From IMG/VR virus record IMGVR_UViG_3300044591_001813, positions 1-24,172 of that record: 24,172 nucleotides of DNA. One strand, written 5' to 3'. This stretch comes from a virus. The notes beneath the pieces are model-generated. The model searched no databases and had not been told where the DNA came from. It was given only the letters and a program-made list of their open reading frames with translations. Below are positions 2,900 through 11,831 of this stretch, piece after piece. How positions within the stretch are numbered: position 1 is the first letter of the stretch; each line of letters starts with the position of its first letter. Both the position numbers and the translations under genes were made by a program.

Positions 2900-5800
2900 A
2901 GGTCTTGTATATTACGCCGCATCTATCTACTGGCGGCGCACCTCGCTATCTGCTAGAAAAAATTAAGCTATTAAATGATTCATGTGATATATATTGCATA
3001 GAATATATAGACATTACTGGCGGTGTTCTTGTCGTTCAGAAATCCGAGATTCAAAAGCTTTTAGGAAATAAATTAATAACAATAGGTGAAGACAAAAATC
3101 AAATATTAAAAGAAATAAGTCACATAGCCCCCGACATAATTCATTTTGAAGAGATGCCAGAATATTTTTGCGATTACGAAGTCGCTAAAGCAATATATAA
3201 TCCTGATCGTAAATATAAAATTTTCGAAACATCTCATGACAGCAGTTTTGACGCAAAGAATAAATTATTTTTCCCCGATAAGTTTCTGTTCGTCAGCGAG
3301 TATCAAAGACAAATGATGAAGTCTATAGATATTGATTCAGAAGTCGTGGAGTTTCCTATAACATATAAAAATAAGTCTAATAGATTAGACGCTTTAAAAA
3401 AACTAAATCTTGATTCTAATCTTGTACATATTATTAATGTAGGACTATTTACGCCACGCAAAAATCAAAAAGAATTAATAGAATATGCGCGAAAACTAAC
3501 GAACTTACCAGTGCAGTTTCATTTTATTGGTTCGTTAGCTGATAATTTTAAGTATTACTGGGAGGACGCTATAAAAGACTTGCCGCCAAACTGCAAAATT
3601 TGGGGCGAGCGTCATGATGTGGATAATTTTTATGATGCCGCAGATTTATTCTTCTTTGCATCAAGAGGTTTCGAGCATGATAAGGAAACAAGTCCATTAG
3701 TAATTAAAGAATGCATAGGTTGGAAACTGCCTATTTTATTATATAATTTGCCCGTTTATTGTAACATGTATGATAAATACGATAATATGATATTTTTATC
3801 TATGGATAAAGATATTAATACTGATACTCTTAAAAATAAGATTATTTCAGTATATGATGAAGTCGTTGGTAAATATATAGATAGTTCTCATTATAGATTA
3901 GATTTTACAAAAGAAGATGGTAAGTTTTGGTTGTGGTGTAATGATAATCCAATCAATAACGAAGAAGTGCGATTACATATTGTATTAAAAGATGTAGATT
4001 CATTGGCGACTTTTTATTCTATTAAAAATCAAAAGTTTACAAAAAATTCAGCTACTTGGATTATGCCGATGGCTCCACAAGTTAATTTTGCTGAAATAGA
4101 AGATTTAAGAGGTTATGTGGTTGATTTCTATGATCTGAATTATAAGCTTTTGTTTAGTAAAGAATTTTTTATAAAGAATACCGCTAAACATCCAGATAAA
4201 ATAGAATTCGCGCTTAATAATCCTTTTGATAGAACGTTTTGGAATTATCAAGAATTTTTTGTATTTAAGAATCTTGAACGAGAGTTTCCAACATTGAATC
4301 TAAATAATTTAAATATAGTTTTAGATCTTGGAGCCAACAATGGAATCTTTATCGAAAAAATGTTGCGGAATGGAACTAAGAGAATTTACGGTTTTGAACC
4401 AAGTCCTAATGCTTTATCTAATCTTTTGCATAGATATGAATCAAATAATAAAGTAACTATTATTAATAAAGCTGTTAGCGATAAAACTGGAAAAATGACT
4501 TTCCATTATCATCCTGATAATTCTACTATTAGCGCTTTTGATAAAAGTCATATTATTGAACATTTGCCTGAGAATGAGATTATCTCTTTTGATGTTGATA
4601 CGATAAGATTGGATGAGTATTGTGACTCGCAAAATATTAATGATATTGATTTACTTAAAGTTGATGTAGAAGGCGCGGAGTATTCAATACTTCATTCTTT
4701 AGATAATAAATTTTTTGACAAAGTAGATAACCTTTTAATTGAAATACATGAAAATAGAAACAATGAAGCTAAAAATCTTGTCGTTTACTTAAGAAGTCTA
4801 GGTTTTAAAATAGAACATTTTGCCATAGGTCAAGCTCCTTGCGAAGAAGAAAAGCTTTATGGATCTGTAATTGGTATGTTCTTAGCTATAAACCCAAAGC
4901 GAATTAAGACAACAAAAGAAAATAAAATAAAAGCAGCTATTGTTACAGATGTATTCTTTCATTCAGAAATAAATTACAACAACTTTATTCAATATGCTAA
5001 TAACATGAAAAAAACTGGTTTGCCAATATTGTTGATGACTAATTCTAAATTTGATTCTTCTATTTTAGATTATGTAGATTATTTAATTTATGATAAAGAG
5101 AATAGACTTTTTGAATATGATTACAAAGATTATAAAACTTTGTATTTATTCTTTGCATATAAAAATCTTCGATTTGAAGCGCCAACAATAGGAAAACAAA
5201 AACACGGTTTATCTGTTTTATGTAATTTTTATAGATCTTTGATTTTTCTAAAAAGTTTAGATTATACTCACATAGTAAAAACAGAAGCCGATTGTTTTAT
5301 AGGCGATACTGATAAAATCAATAAAGACCTGCAAACTTTATTAAATACAAATAAAAAGGGTTTAATATATTTACATAATGATAATGGAGATTTATTTACT
5401 TCTTATCATATTATGTATTTTGAAATCGATTTCTTATTGTCTTTGTTTCCTAAAATGAATAACGAAAAAGATTATCTTGATTATATAAATTCTGAAAAAT
5501 TTTTATCAGCCGAAGAGTTGTTAACTAATATAGTTTATAGTAAAAAAGATCAGTTAATAATTAAAAATAGCGATTTAATTTTCACTGATTACGGAAAAAG
5601 TGATTGGAATAAAATAGTTTCTCCCATTGAAAGTGATAAATTAATTAATGGATCTATACCTAATATCTTTAAGATATGTGAAAATGGAATTTTTTCTGAA
5701 ACCTCTTTTGTTATAGCTTTATTGGATATGTGTCATGGGCAGAAGGAAAATATTTGTGAATTTATAATAGATAATGGAAAAGATATTAAATCTTATAATT

Positions 5801-5952
5801 TCAAAGTGAATAAAGATATTTGCTGCGCTTACGAAACAATTAAATTTGACAAAAATCCTATTAAAATAACTATCATAAAAGATAGTTTTACAAAAACATT
5901 TGAAATAAAAGATTTATCAGATATCGAAAATGTTTTGAAAATTAATTCATGA
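2896..5952 (+). CDS. Three-domain glycosyltransferase / FkbM-like methyltransferase fusion
   Basis: This 1018-residue protein has three parts. Residues about 1-330 form a GT-B, GT4-like glycosyltransferase (STGGAPRYLLEK near the N-terminus, NVGLFTPRKNQ about 180-190, and an acidic-x7-E-like SPLVIKECIGWKLP segment near 265). A beta-rich linker (about 340-440) follows. Residues about 470-650 are a SAM-dependent FkbM-type methyltransferase (VLDLGANNG at about 475, FEPSP near 500, LLKVDVEGAEY near 585). Residues about 690-1018 look like a GT-A glycosyltransferase, with KTEADCFIGD near 793 as the probable metal-binding acidic motif. It probably adds and O-methylates sugars on one glycan chain, in the cytoplasm of the infected cell. 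It overlaps both neighbours by 4 bases. Substrate unknown. Confidence 0.8.
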   Translation: MKVLYITPHLSTGGAPRYLLEKIKLLNDSCDIYCIEYIDITGGVLVVQKSEIQKLLGNKLITIGEDKNQILKEISHIAPDIIHFEEMPEYFCDYEVAKAIYNPDRKYKIFETSHDSSFDAKNKLFFPDKFLFVSEYQRQMMKSIDIDSEVVEFPITYKNKSNRLDALKKLNLDSNLVHIINVGLFTPRKNQKELIEYARKLTNLPVQFHFIGSLADNFKYYWEDAIKDLPPNCKIWGERHDVDNFYDAADLFFFASRGFEHDKETSPLVIKECIGWKLPILLYNLPVYCNMYDKYDNMIFLSMDKDINTDTLKNKIISVYDEVVGKYIDSSHYRLDFTKEDGKFWLWCNDNPINNEEVRLHIVLKDVDSLATFYSIKNQKFTKNSATWIMPMAPQVNFAEIEDLRGYVVDFYDLNYKLLFSKEFFIKNTAKHPDKIEFALNNPFDRTFWNYQEFFVFKNLEREFPTLNLNNLNIVLDLGANNGIFIEKMLRNGTKRIYGFEPSPNALSNLLHRYESNNKVTIINKAVSDKTGKMTFHYHPDNSTISAFDKSHIIEHLPENEIISFDVDTIRLDEYCDSQNINDIDLLKVDVEGAEYSILHSLDNKFFDKVDNLLIEIHENRNNEAKNLVVYLRSLGFKIEHFAIGQAPCEEEKLYGSVIGMFLAINPKRIKTTKENKIKAAIVTDVFFHSEINYNNFIQYANNMKKTGLPILLMTNSKFDSSILDYVDYLIYDKENRLFEYDYKDYKTLYLFFAYKNLRFEAPTIGKQKHGLSVLCNFYRSLIFLKSLDYTHIVKTEADCFIGDTDKINKDLQTLLNTNKKGLIYLHNDNGDLFTSYHIMYFEIDFLLSLFPKMNNEKDYLDYINSEKFLSAEELLTNIVYSKKDQLIIKNSDLIFTDYGKSDWNKIVSPIESDKLINGSIPNIFKICENGIFSETSFVIALLDMCHGQKENICEFIIDNGKDIKSYNFKVNKDICCAYETIKFDKNPIKITIIKDSFTKTFEIKDLSDIENVLKINS

Positions 5953-6887
5953 AAATAGTACATACTCATACAGGATTATTACCGATACCGCCAAACGGAT
6001 GGGGTGCCATTGAGAAGTTAATATGGTTTTATCACACGCATTCATTAAATAAAGGTTATATTAGTGAAATAAGATATACCGATGATATTAAAAAAAATGA
6101 ATTTGATATTGTTCATGCTCATGTAGGTAATCTGGCTAACATCTTGCACGAAAGAAATATTCCTTATTTTTTTAGCATGAATGATCATCATGCTTATTTA
6201 TATGGAAAAGATTCTTCTACTTTTAAAGAAAATTATTTAGCTGCAAAAAATTCTATTCATACATTCGTGTCTGCAAAATTTCTTGTGGACTATTTTGACC
6301 TGCCTAATGTTAGTTATTTATCTTTGGGGGTTGATAATTCATTTTTTAAACCTAGAAACGATACTAAACAACATAAATTATTGTGTGTTGCTAATAATGG
6401 TTTTGGTCATGATAGTAGCGAAGATAGAAAGGGATTTTCTTACGCTATAGAAGCGGCAAGAAGATTAGAAATGCCAATAACTATTGCTGGTCCAAAAAAT
6501 AATAAAAAATTTTTTGATAGAATGAATGTTCAATATGATAAATTGGAAATTCGTTATGATTTAACAGAACAACAATTATTAGAAACATATCAAGAACATA
6601 CTATTTTTATACACCCTTCTATATTAGAAGGTGGGCATCCTAATTTAACTCTATTAGAAGCGCAAGCTTGTGGATTAATAGTTTTAGCTACATTTGAAAA
6701 GGATAATGATTTAAAGGGATTAATCAGAATTGATAGAAATCATAGATTGATAGCAAATAAAATTACACAAGCTATAGAAAACTATGATTATTTTAAGAAA
6801 ATCACTTTAGAATCTGCTTTAGAAAATGATTGGTCAATGGTTGTAGACAAAATTATGGATACATATAAAAATAAATTAAAACAATGA
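5949..6887 (+). CDS. GT4-family glycosyltransferase
   Basis: A 312-residue GT-B enzyme. It begins with MKIVHTHTGLLPIPPNGWGA, the N-terminal Gly-rich loop typical of GT4; FDIVHAHVG follows near residue 55. The C-terminal nucleotide-sugar half shows LCVANNG, the IAGPKNN segment, and the hallmark EGGHPNLTLLEAQACGL near 230-245, where the two acidic residues flank the donor-binding helix. It transfers a sugar from an NDP-sugar to an unknown acceptor. It is translationally coupled to both neighbours by ATGA overlaps and has no ribosome-binding site of its own. Confidence 0.82.
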   Translation: MKIVHTHTGLLPIPPNGWGAIEKLIWFYHTHSLNKGYISEIRYTDDIKKNEFDIVHAHVGNLANILHERNIPYFFSMNDHHAYLYGKDSSTFKENYLAAKNSIHTFVSAKFLVDYFDLPNVSYLSLGVDNSFFKPRNDTKQHKLLCVANNGFGHDSSEDRKGFSYAIEAARRLEMPITIAGPKNNKKFFDRMNVQYDKLEIRYDLTEQQLLETYQEHTIFIHPSILEGGHPNLTLLEAQACGLIVLATFEKDNDLKGLIRIDRNHRLIANKITQAIENYDYFKKITLESALENDWSMVVDKIMDTYKNKLKQ

Positions 6888-8080
6888 AAGAACAATTACT
6901 AAAAAATTATTTTAGAACTCCTTTTAAAATTCAACCAGTTAAAAAACAAAAAAATATAATTAACATTGGATTTCAGAATGGTCCTTTTATAGAAATATTA
7001 GGTCCAAATAATGAAAAATATGAAATAGCATTTGAAGATACTAGAAATGGATCGTTAGTTCATTCTTCTACGATTAGAAATAATATGTGGACATCATGCA
7101 ATGTAAAATACTATGTCCCTTGGAAAATTAAAATAAAGTCGCAATCAAGTTATGATGAAATTAATGTTAATTTAAAAAATGAAAGAGTATGTATCGTAAA
7201 TGAATCTGGCTCTATAGGTGATACTGTAGCTTGGATGGACGCTGTTGATAAATTTCAAAAGAAACACGATTGTATTATTGATTATTATTCTACGCTGCCA
7301 AACATTTTTGATAAAATCTATTATAAAAATATTAACTTTTTTAATTTTTCTGAGGTTAATACAAATAAATATACTTATGTTTATAAAATAGGTTGCTTTC
7401 GTCCGTTTGGTCCAAATGCAAACTGTAGTAAAGATTGGCGCGAATTGTCTCTTGGAGATGTGGCTAATGAAATTCTAGGATTACCGTATGGTTACAATCC
7501 ACCAGAACTGATTAAACAAAAAACAAAAAATAATAAAAAAACAGTTTGTATAGCTACTCAAAGTACGGCGCAAGCTAAATATTGGAACAACGATTCTGGA
7601 TGGCAACAAACTGTAGACTATTTGAAAAGTTTAGGATATGAAGTGATATGTATAGATAAAGATAAAAGCTTCGGTTCTGGAAAAAATTTTAATACAATTC
7701 CAAATAACTGTATTGATAAAACTGGTAATTTATCTTTTGAAGATAGAATTGAAGATTTATATAATTGTGATTTTTTCATTGGTTTAGGATCTGGACTTTC
7801 TTGGTTAGCTTGGGCATGTAAAAAACCAGTTATTTTAATTTCAGGATTTTCAAATCCTAAATCTGAATTTTTTACTAAATATAGAGTTCATAATGATAAA
7901 GTTTGCAATAGTTGTTGGAATAATAAGAAGTATGAATTTGACGCTGGTGATTGGTTGTGGTGTCCAGAGCATAAAAATGATGATAGAATTTTTGAATGTT
8001 CGAAAGAAATTACATTTGACATGGTTAGAGAAAAAATTAATAATTGCATAAAAGATTTAGCAAATGAAAACTTTAATTAA
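6884..8080 (+). CDS. TibC/Aah-type protein O-heptosyltransferase homologue
   Basis: This 398-residue protein resembles the bacterial autotransporter heptosyltransferase family, which transfers heptose from ADP-heptose to Ser residues of repeat proteins. A beta-rich N-terminal domain (about 20-90, with NGPFIEILG and a later NNMW) precedes a GT9-like fold: ESGSIGDTVAWMDAV near 106-120, STAQAKYWN, and the FFIGLGSGLSWLAWACKKPV block near 302-320. A four-cysteine cluster, C341-x2-C344-x15-C360-x11-C372, matches the iron-finger arrangement of TibC. It is part of the ATGA-coupled operon. The next gene is a shorter paralogue. The acceptor may be the Ser/Thr-rich repeat protein at the right end (inference). 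Confidence 0.78.
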   Translation: MKEQLLKNYFRTPFKIQPVKKQKNIINIGFQNGPFIEILGPNNEKYEIAFEDTRNGSLVHSSTIRNNMWTSCNVKYYVPWKIKIKSQSSYDEINVNLKNERVCIVNESGSIGDTVAWMDAVDKFQKKHDCIIDYYSTLPNIFDKIYYKNINFFNFSEVNTNKYTYVYKIGCFRPFGPNANCSKDWRELSLGDVANEILGLPYGYNPPELIKQKTKNNKKTVCIATQSTAQAKYWNNDSGWQQTVDYLKSLGYEVICIDKDKSFGSGKNFNTIPNNCIDKTGNLSFEDRIEDLYNCDFFIGLGSGLSWLAWACKKPVILISGFSNPKSEFFTKYRVHNDKVCNSCWNNKKYEFDAGDWLWCPEHKNDDRIFECSKEITFDMVREKINNCIKDLANENFN

Positions 8081-8915
8081 TTTTGTAACTCATAGTTTAG
8101 GTGATAATATTGCATTTTCTATATATGGAGATGCGTATCAAAAAAAATATGGTGGAACTGTTTACGTTAAAACCAAGTGGAAAGATCTATTTGTTTCAAA
8201 TAATCCAAATGTATTTTTTGTGGATTTAGATTATTCTGATACTTTTGATGTGACAAAGGACGTTCATTTCGTATTCAGAGAAGGTCCTATGCAAAAAATA
8301 GCTTGTGATGCTTTGGGTCTAGATTATGAAGAAATTATACCATTAATTAATACATATAGTAAGCACTGTTTTAATAAAAAGAAAAAATATGTTTGTATAA
8401 GCGTTCATTCAACTAGTCAAATGAAATATTGGAATAATAGTGTTGGTTGGCAAAAAGTTGTACGTTATTTAAAAAAATTAAATTATGATGTTTATGTTAT
8501 TGATAAAGATGAAATGTTTGGTTTGAAAGGAAAATGGAATAAAATTCCTGATGGAGCTATAAATGAAACAGGCAACTATCCTATAGACTATAGAATTCAA
8601 CAGATAAAAAATTGCGCTTTTTTTATAGGACTTAGCAGTGGTTTGTCATGGTTAGCTTGGGCTTTGAATAAAAAAGTAGTTATGATATCAGGTTGCACAA
8701 ATCAAGATAATGAATTTTCTAAGAATTGTTATAGAGTAATTAATGATAATATTTGTCATGGTTGTTTAAATGATAGTTCAATAGACAATGTTAATGGAAT
8801 ATTAAGTCATTGGATGTATTGTCCTAGAAATAAGAATTTTGAATGCTCAAAAGAAATATCTTTTGAAATGGTTAAAGAAAAAATAGATCAATGCATTAAA
8901 GACTTAAATAAGTAA
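8064..8915 (+). CDS. Second TibC/Aah-like heptosyltransferase paralogue, short form
   Basis: A 283-residue protein, clearly a paralogue of the preceding gene: it shares STSQMKYWNN, VIDKDEMFG, the FIGLSSGLSWLAWA block and the SKEISFEMVKEKI end. It lacks the N-terminal beta domain and begins directly in the catalytic region (THSLGDNIAFS). The four-cysteine motif is retained as C231-x2-C234-x18-C253-x7-C261. It overlaps the upstream gene by 17 bases and its last 28 bases overlap, tail to tail, the - strand gene at 8888-9934. The two may act as partners with different acceptor preference or as successive enzymes. An alternative is a lipopolysaccharide-type heptosyltransferase. Confidence 0.75.
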   Translation: MKTLINFVTHSLGDNIAFSIYGDAYQKKYGGTVYVKTKWKDLFVSNNPNVFFVDLDYSDTFDVTKDVHFVFREGPMQKIACDALGLDYEEIIPLINTYSKHCFNKKKKYVCISVHSTSQMKYWNNSVGWQKVVRYLKKLNYDVYVIDKDEMFGLKGKWNKIPDGAINETGNYPIDYRIQQIKNCAFFIGLSSGLSWLAWALNKKVVMISGCTNQDNEFSKNCYRVINDNICHGCLNDSSIDNVNGILSHWMYCPRNKNFECSKEISFEMVKEKIDQCIKDLNK

Positions 8916-9934
8916 TCGTAATAGTTACATTGTTGTTCTATAGTGAATCTTGATAGAGCGTTTTTATAACAATTTTCAGGATTAATAATTTTATCTATAT
9001 TTTGCGCTGCGTAAATCATATCGTTTAAGCTAAAACATCTCAATCCTGTTTCTCCTTGTAAAACAGTTTCAGTAAAACCGCCAAAGTTTGTTGTTATTGT
9101 AGGGGTGCCTGAGAACTGAGATTCTATCACTGTCCAATTACAAGGCTCGGTGAATAACGAAGGAGCAAATAAAAATTTTGCATCGCTTAATAAATGCATT
9201 CGTTGTGTGGGATCGACGAAGCCTGCAAATTTACAATATTTAGTATCTTTAAGATTTAAGATATTTGGTCCTGCAAAAATTATATCTTGTCCTATATGAT
9301 TGCAAATATCATAAGCTAATTTAGCTCCTTTATCTTCAATAATTCTACCTAAAAATAATGCTGTATTTGATTTTTCTTTTTTGTATAAAAAATCATCAGG
9401 ATCAAAACCGGGATAAACTACAAATTCAGATCCTAAACTAACTGATGTTACAGAATGTCCGTGCATTTTGTGCATTTGAGCGTGTGTCTCAAATATTTTA
9501 ATTGGCGCGAACATACTATCATATCCAATACTTGGTTCTACTACAATAGCTTTATTATAAAAATGTTTAACACATGGTTCGTGAGCAAATCCAAACCAGC
9601 ATAATATAAATTCGTTATTTGATTTTATTCTTTTATTTAATTCAATAATACAATTGTTATTAAATATTTTTACAGCTTCTGTATTTACACTTTGATCAAA
9701 TCCTTTAGTCTTCCAATCATTTAAGTTGCCATAACTGTTTTTTAATATATCATTATTAATAACATTAATATGTTCTGTGCAGTTAACAATAGAATCTTCA
9801 TGACCATAATGATAAACAGTATGTCCTCTTTTTGTCATTTCGTCACAGAATTTGTAAACCTTTTGAACAAACGCGCATAATGAAATATTTTTGTTAGTTG
9901 GCGAATAAGGTACGCTCAAGCAGTGAAAAACCAT
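8888..9934 (-). CDS. GT4-family glycosyltransferase (opposite strand)
   Basis: A 348-residue GT-B enzyme with an N-terminal MVFHCLSVPYSPTN loop, a central FLGRIIEDKGAKLA segment typical of the start of the donor domain, IFAGPN, and APSLFTEPCNWTVIESQFSG, in which the two acidic residues and the helix following them match the GT4 E-x7-E region; GGFTETV and GETGLR follow. It is the only convincing - strand gene to the right of 2541 and converges on the heptosyltransferase pair, overlapping by 28 bases. It diverges from the PhoH-like gene across a 27-base gap holding a nearly palindromic A/T box. It probably works on the same glycan as the + strand cluster. Confidence 0.82.
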   Translation of the reverse strand: MVFHCLSVPYSPTNKNISLCAFVQKVYKFCDEMTKRGHTVYHYGHEDSIVNCTEHINVINNDILKNSYGNLNDWKTKGFDQSVNTEAVKIFNNNCIIELNKRIKSNNEFILCWFGFAHEPCVKHFYNKAIVVEPSIGYDSMFAPIKIFETHAQMHKMHGHSVTSVSLGSEFVVYPGFDPDDFLYKKEKSNTALFLGRIIEDKGAKLAYDICNHIGQDIIFAGPNILNLKDTKYCKFAGFVDPTQRMHLLSDAKFLFAPSLFTEPCNWTVIESQFSGTPTITTNFGGFTETVLQGETGLRCFSLNDMIYAAQNIDKIINPENCYKNALSRFTIEQQCNYYDYLFKSLMH

Positions 9935-9947
9935 ACAATATAGTGTA
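9934..9947. promoter_or_regulatory. Shared divergent box TACAATATAGTGTA
   Basis: It lies in the 27-base gap between the divergent genes at 8888-9934 and 9962-10711. Its outer TACA/TGTA arms make it nearly the same on both strands, so it could serve as a two-way promoter. It resembles the TATAATATA(G/C)TATA boxes before other genes. Confidence 0.4.
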
Positions 9948-9961
9948 ACTGAATAAATAAC

Positions 9962-10711
9962 ATGTCAACCAAAAAGAAAAGAATTCCAAAGGAAAAAGAA
10001 GACATCAAACAAAATATTGATGAAAATCATCTTAAACTTGTTAGATTAAATATTAAAGACTTTAAATTGACAGATAAACAAAAAAGTTTCGCTCAGATAG
10101 CTTTTGACAAGAATACTAAAATTATTTTTATCAATGGTCCCGCTGGAAGCTCTAAAACTTTCTTGGCTGTTTATTGCGCTTTGCACATGTTAAATTCAAA
10201 TCCAAAATCAGAAATCAAATATATTCGTACTATAGCTGAATCTGGAGAAAGAGCTTTGGGATCTTTGCCGGGGACTGTAGATGAAAAGTTTAATCCATTT
10301 ATGATGCCTCTTTATGATAAATTAGATGAATTATTGCCAATGTCTCAATCAAAATATTTAGAAACGAATGGTTATATTGAAGCTCTTCCTATTAATTTTC
10401 TAAGAGGCGCGACTTGGAATGATAAAATTATCATCGCAGATGAGTCTCAAAATTATAGTAATAAAGAATTGGTAACTCTTTTGACTCGTATTGGTGAAGG
10501 AACAAAAATGTTTATTTGTGGAGACGCAATGCAATCAGATATTGGTAACAAATCTGGTTTTATGAGAATATACGATCTATTTAATAATAAAGAAAGCGAA
10601 GAGCGCGGTATTTACTGTTTTCAATTTGACGAAGAAGATATTATGCGTAGCGAAATATTAAAATATATTGTAAGTATGTTCAAGAAATTAGATAAAACAA
10701 ATACACACTGA
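9962..10711 (+). CDS. phoH: PhoH-like P-loop ATPase
   Basis: A 249-residue protein with a Walker A motif INGPAGSSKT (about 57-66), a Walker B motif IIADESQN (about 155-162), and the RTIAESGERALGSLPG segment between them that characterises PhoH proteins. The length is typical of phage PhoH. These proteins are common in marine and other environmental phages and resemble the helicase-like ATPase half of PhoH2. Proposed roles include RNA handling and phosphate stress, but the phage function is unsettled. The gene opens the packaging and late-regulation block, and the zinc-ribbon gene follows 11 bases after its stop. Confidence 0.88.
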   Translation: MSTKKKRIPKEKEDIKQNIDENHLKLVRLNIKDFKLTDKQKSFAQIAFDKNTKIIFINGPAGSSKTFLAVYCALHMLNSNPKSEIKYIRTIAESGERALGSLPGTVDEKFNPFMMPLYDKLDELLPMSQSKYLETNGYIEALPINFLRGATWNDKIIIADESQNYSNKELVTLLTRIGEGTKMFICGDAMQSDIGNKSGFMRIYDLFNNKESEERGIYCFQFDEEDIMRSEILKYIVSMFKKLDKTNTH

Positions 10712-10717
10712 TATAAT
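10712..10717 (+). promoter_or_regulatory. TATAAT box 5 bases before the ATG
   Basis: A perfect TATAAT ending 5 bases before the ATG at 10723, in the short gap after the PhoH-like gene. The spacing suggests a leaderless transcript for the zinc-ribbon and sigma-like genes. Confidence 0.4.
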
Positions 10718-10722
10718 ACAAT

Positions 10723-11127
10723 ATGAGTAACATTTACTGTTCAAATTGTGGAACAAAACACGTTCTTGGTTCAAAATTTTGCACAAGTTGTGGCAATTCT
10801 CTAGGGGGATTTAATAATGTAAACAAGCCAACTTTGCAAAACCCAATTCAGAAAAGAAATATTTCTCGCGCTCAAACTTCTGAGGTAGATGAAGACGGCA
10901 TTCCAACAACATTCGTAAGACCTTCCAAATTATCATACGAAATTGAAAAGCCAGCAGGCAATAAATATTCAGGTAAAGATTTATTTAATGCTGCACCAGT
11001 AGATCTTAGTGAAAGAGTGGTATCTAGGCCAAATTCTAATTATAGAAGATTGAGTAAAGAAGAATTTTTAAGTCAATCTTTAAAGGAGTGTAGTTCGCGC
11101 CCAATCCAAGATATTGATGAATCGTAA
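10723..11127 (+). CDS. Zinc-ribbon protein of unknown function
   Basis: A 134-residue protein. The N-terminal 25 residues form a zinc ribbon with two Cys-x2-Cys pairs (YCSNCG and FCTSCG), the common zf-ribbon of many small regulatory proteins. The rest is hydrophilic, low in recognised structure, and rich in Ser, Lys and Pro. It overlaps the sigma-like gene by 11 bases and has its own TATAAT box upstream. Being next to the sigma-like gene, it could help RNA polymerase or late transcription, but that is position only. Confidence 0.72.
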   Translation: MSNIYCSNCGTKHVLGSKFCTSCGNSLGGFNNVNKPTLQNPIQKRNISRAQTSEVDEDGIPTTFVRPSKLSYEIEKPAGNKYSGKDLFNAAPVDLSERVVSRPNSNYRRLSKEEFLSQSLKECSSRPIQDIDES

Positions 11128-11830
11128 AAAGAAAAAATTTGAAGACATGTATGAAACGATTGACCAAGTAATCAAAAAGCGAAAAAATAAATGGAAGTTA
11201 AAAGCGATTACTTGGTTTGATTTTGAAGATATTGAACAGATTATAAAAGTTCATATCTATAAGAAATGGCATTTATGGGATCAATCGCGAGCTATTGAGC
11301 CTTGGGTGAATCGCATAGTTACAAATCAGATTAGAAATATAATCCGTAATAATTATACTAGCTTTGCAAGACCGTGTTTATCTTGTCCATTTAATCAAAA
11401 TAAAGAAGGCGATTCTGGCGCTGAAATGTCTTGCGGATTTACTACAAATGGAAAGCAATGCAATGAATGTCCATTGTACGCCAAATGGGAAAAGATAAAA
11501 AAATCAGCATACGATGTAAAAATAACAGTTAGTTTAGAAAATCATAAAAATTATTTTCTGAATGTTGAATCAACAATTAATCATGATTACAAATTAGCAG
11601 AAAATAAATTGCATGATTTAATGAAAAATTCTTTAAGTGATAAACATTATTTTATTTATAAAATGTTTTTTGTGGATAATTTGACTGATGATCAGGTTGC
11701 TAAAATTTTGAAATTTAAGACATCGGAAAAGGGTAGAAAAGCGGGTTACAAGCAAATAAAAAATTTAAAAAAAATGTTGTATATTAAGGCTCAAAATTTA
11801 TTAAAAGACAACGATATATTCTCTTCTTAA
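11117..11830 (+). CDS. Sigma-like transcription factor with cysteine cluster
   Basis: A 237-residue protein. The ATG at 11117 is chosen over the adjacent TTG at 11114. Residues about 35-80 match sigma70-family region 2: an acidic FDFEDIEQI helix, an aromatic-basic stretch (KKWHLWDQ) and a PWVNRIVTNQIRN helix as in ECF-type factors. Next comes an unusual cysteine-rich insert (CLSCPF, C, CNECPLY, about 86-117) that probably binds zinc. The C-terminal LTDDQVAKILKF helix and following basic helices resemble region 4. This would be a phage factor directing host RNA polymerase to late promoters, like T4 gp55, which recognises A/T-rich -10-only promoters. Such boxes precede several genes in this window. 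Confidence 0.7.
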   Translation: MNRKKKKFEDMYETIDQVIKKRKNKWKLKAITWFDFEDIEQIIKVHIYKKWHLWDQSRAIEPWVNRIVTNQIRNIIRNNYTSFARPCLSCPFNQNKEGDSGAEMSCGFTTNGKQCNECPLYAKWEKIKKSAYDVKITVSLENHKNYFLNVESTINHDYKLAENKLHDLMKNSLSDKHYFIYKMFFVDNLTDDQVAKILKFKTSEKGRKAGYKQIKNLKKMLYIKAQNLLKDNDIFSS

Positions 11831-11831
11831 T

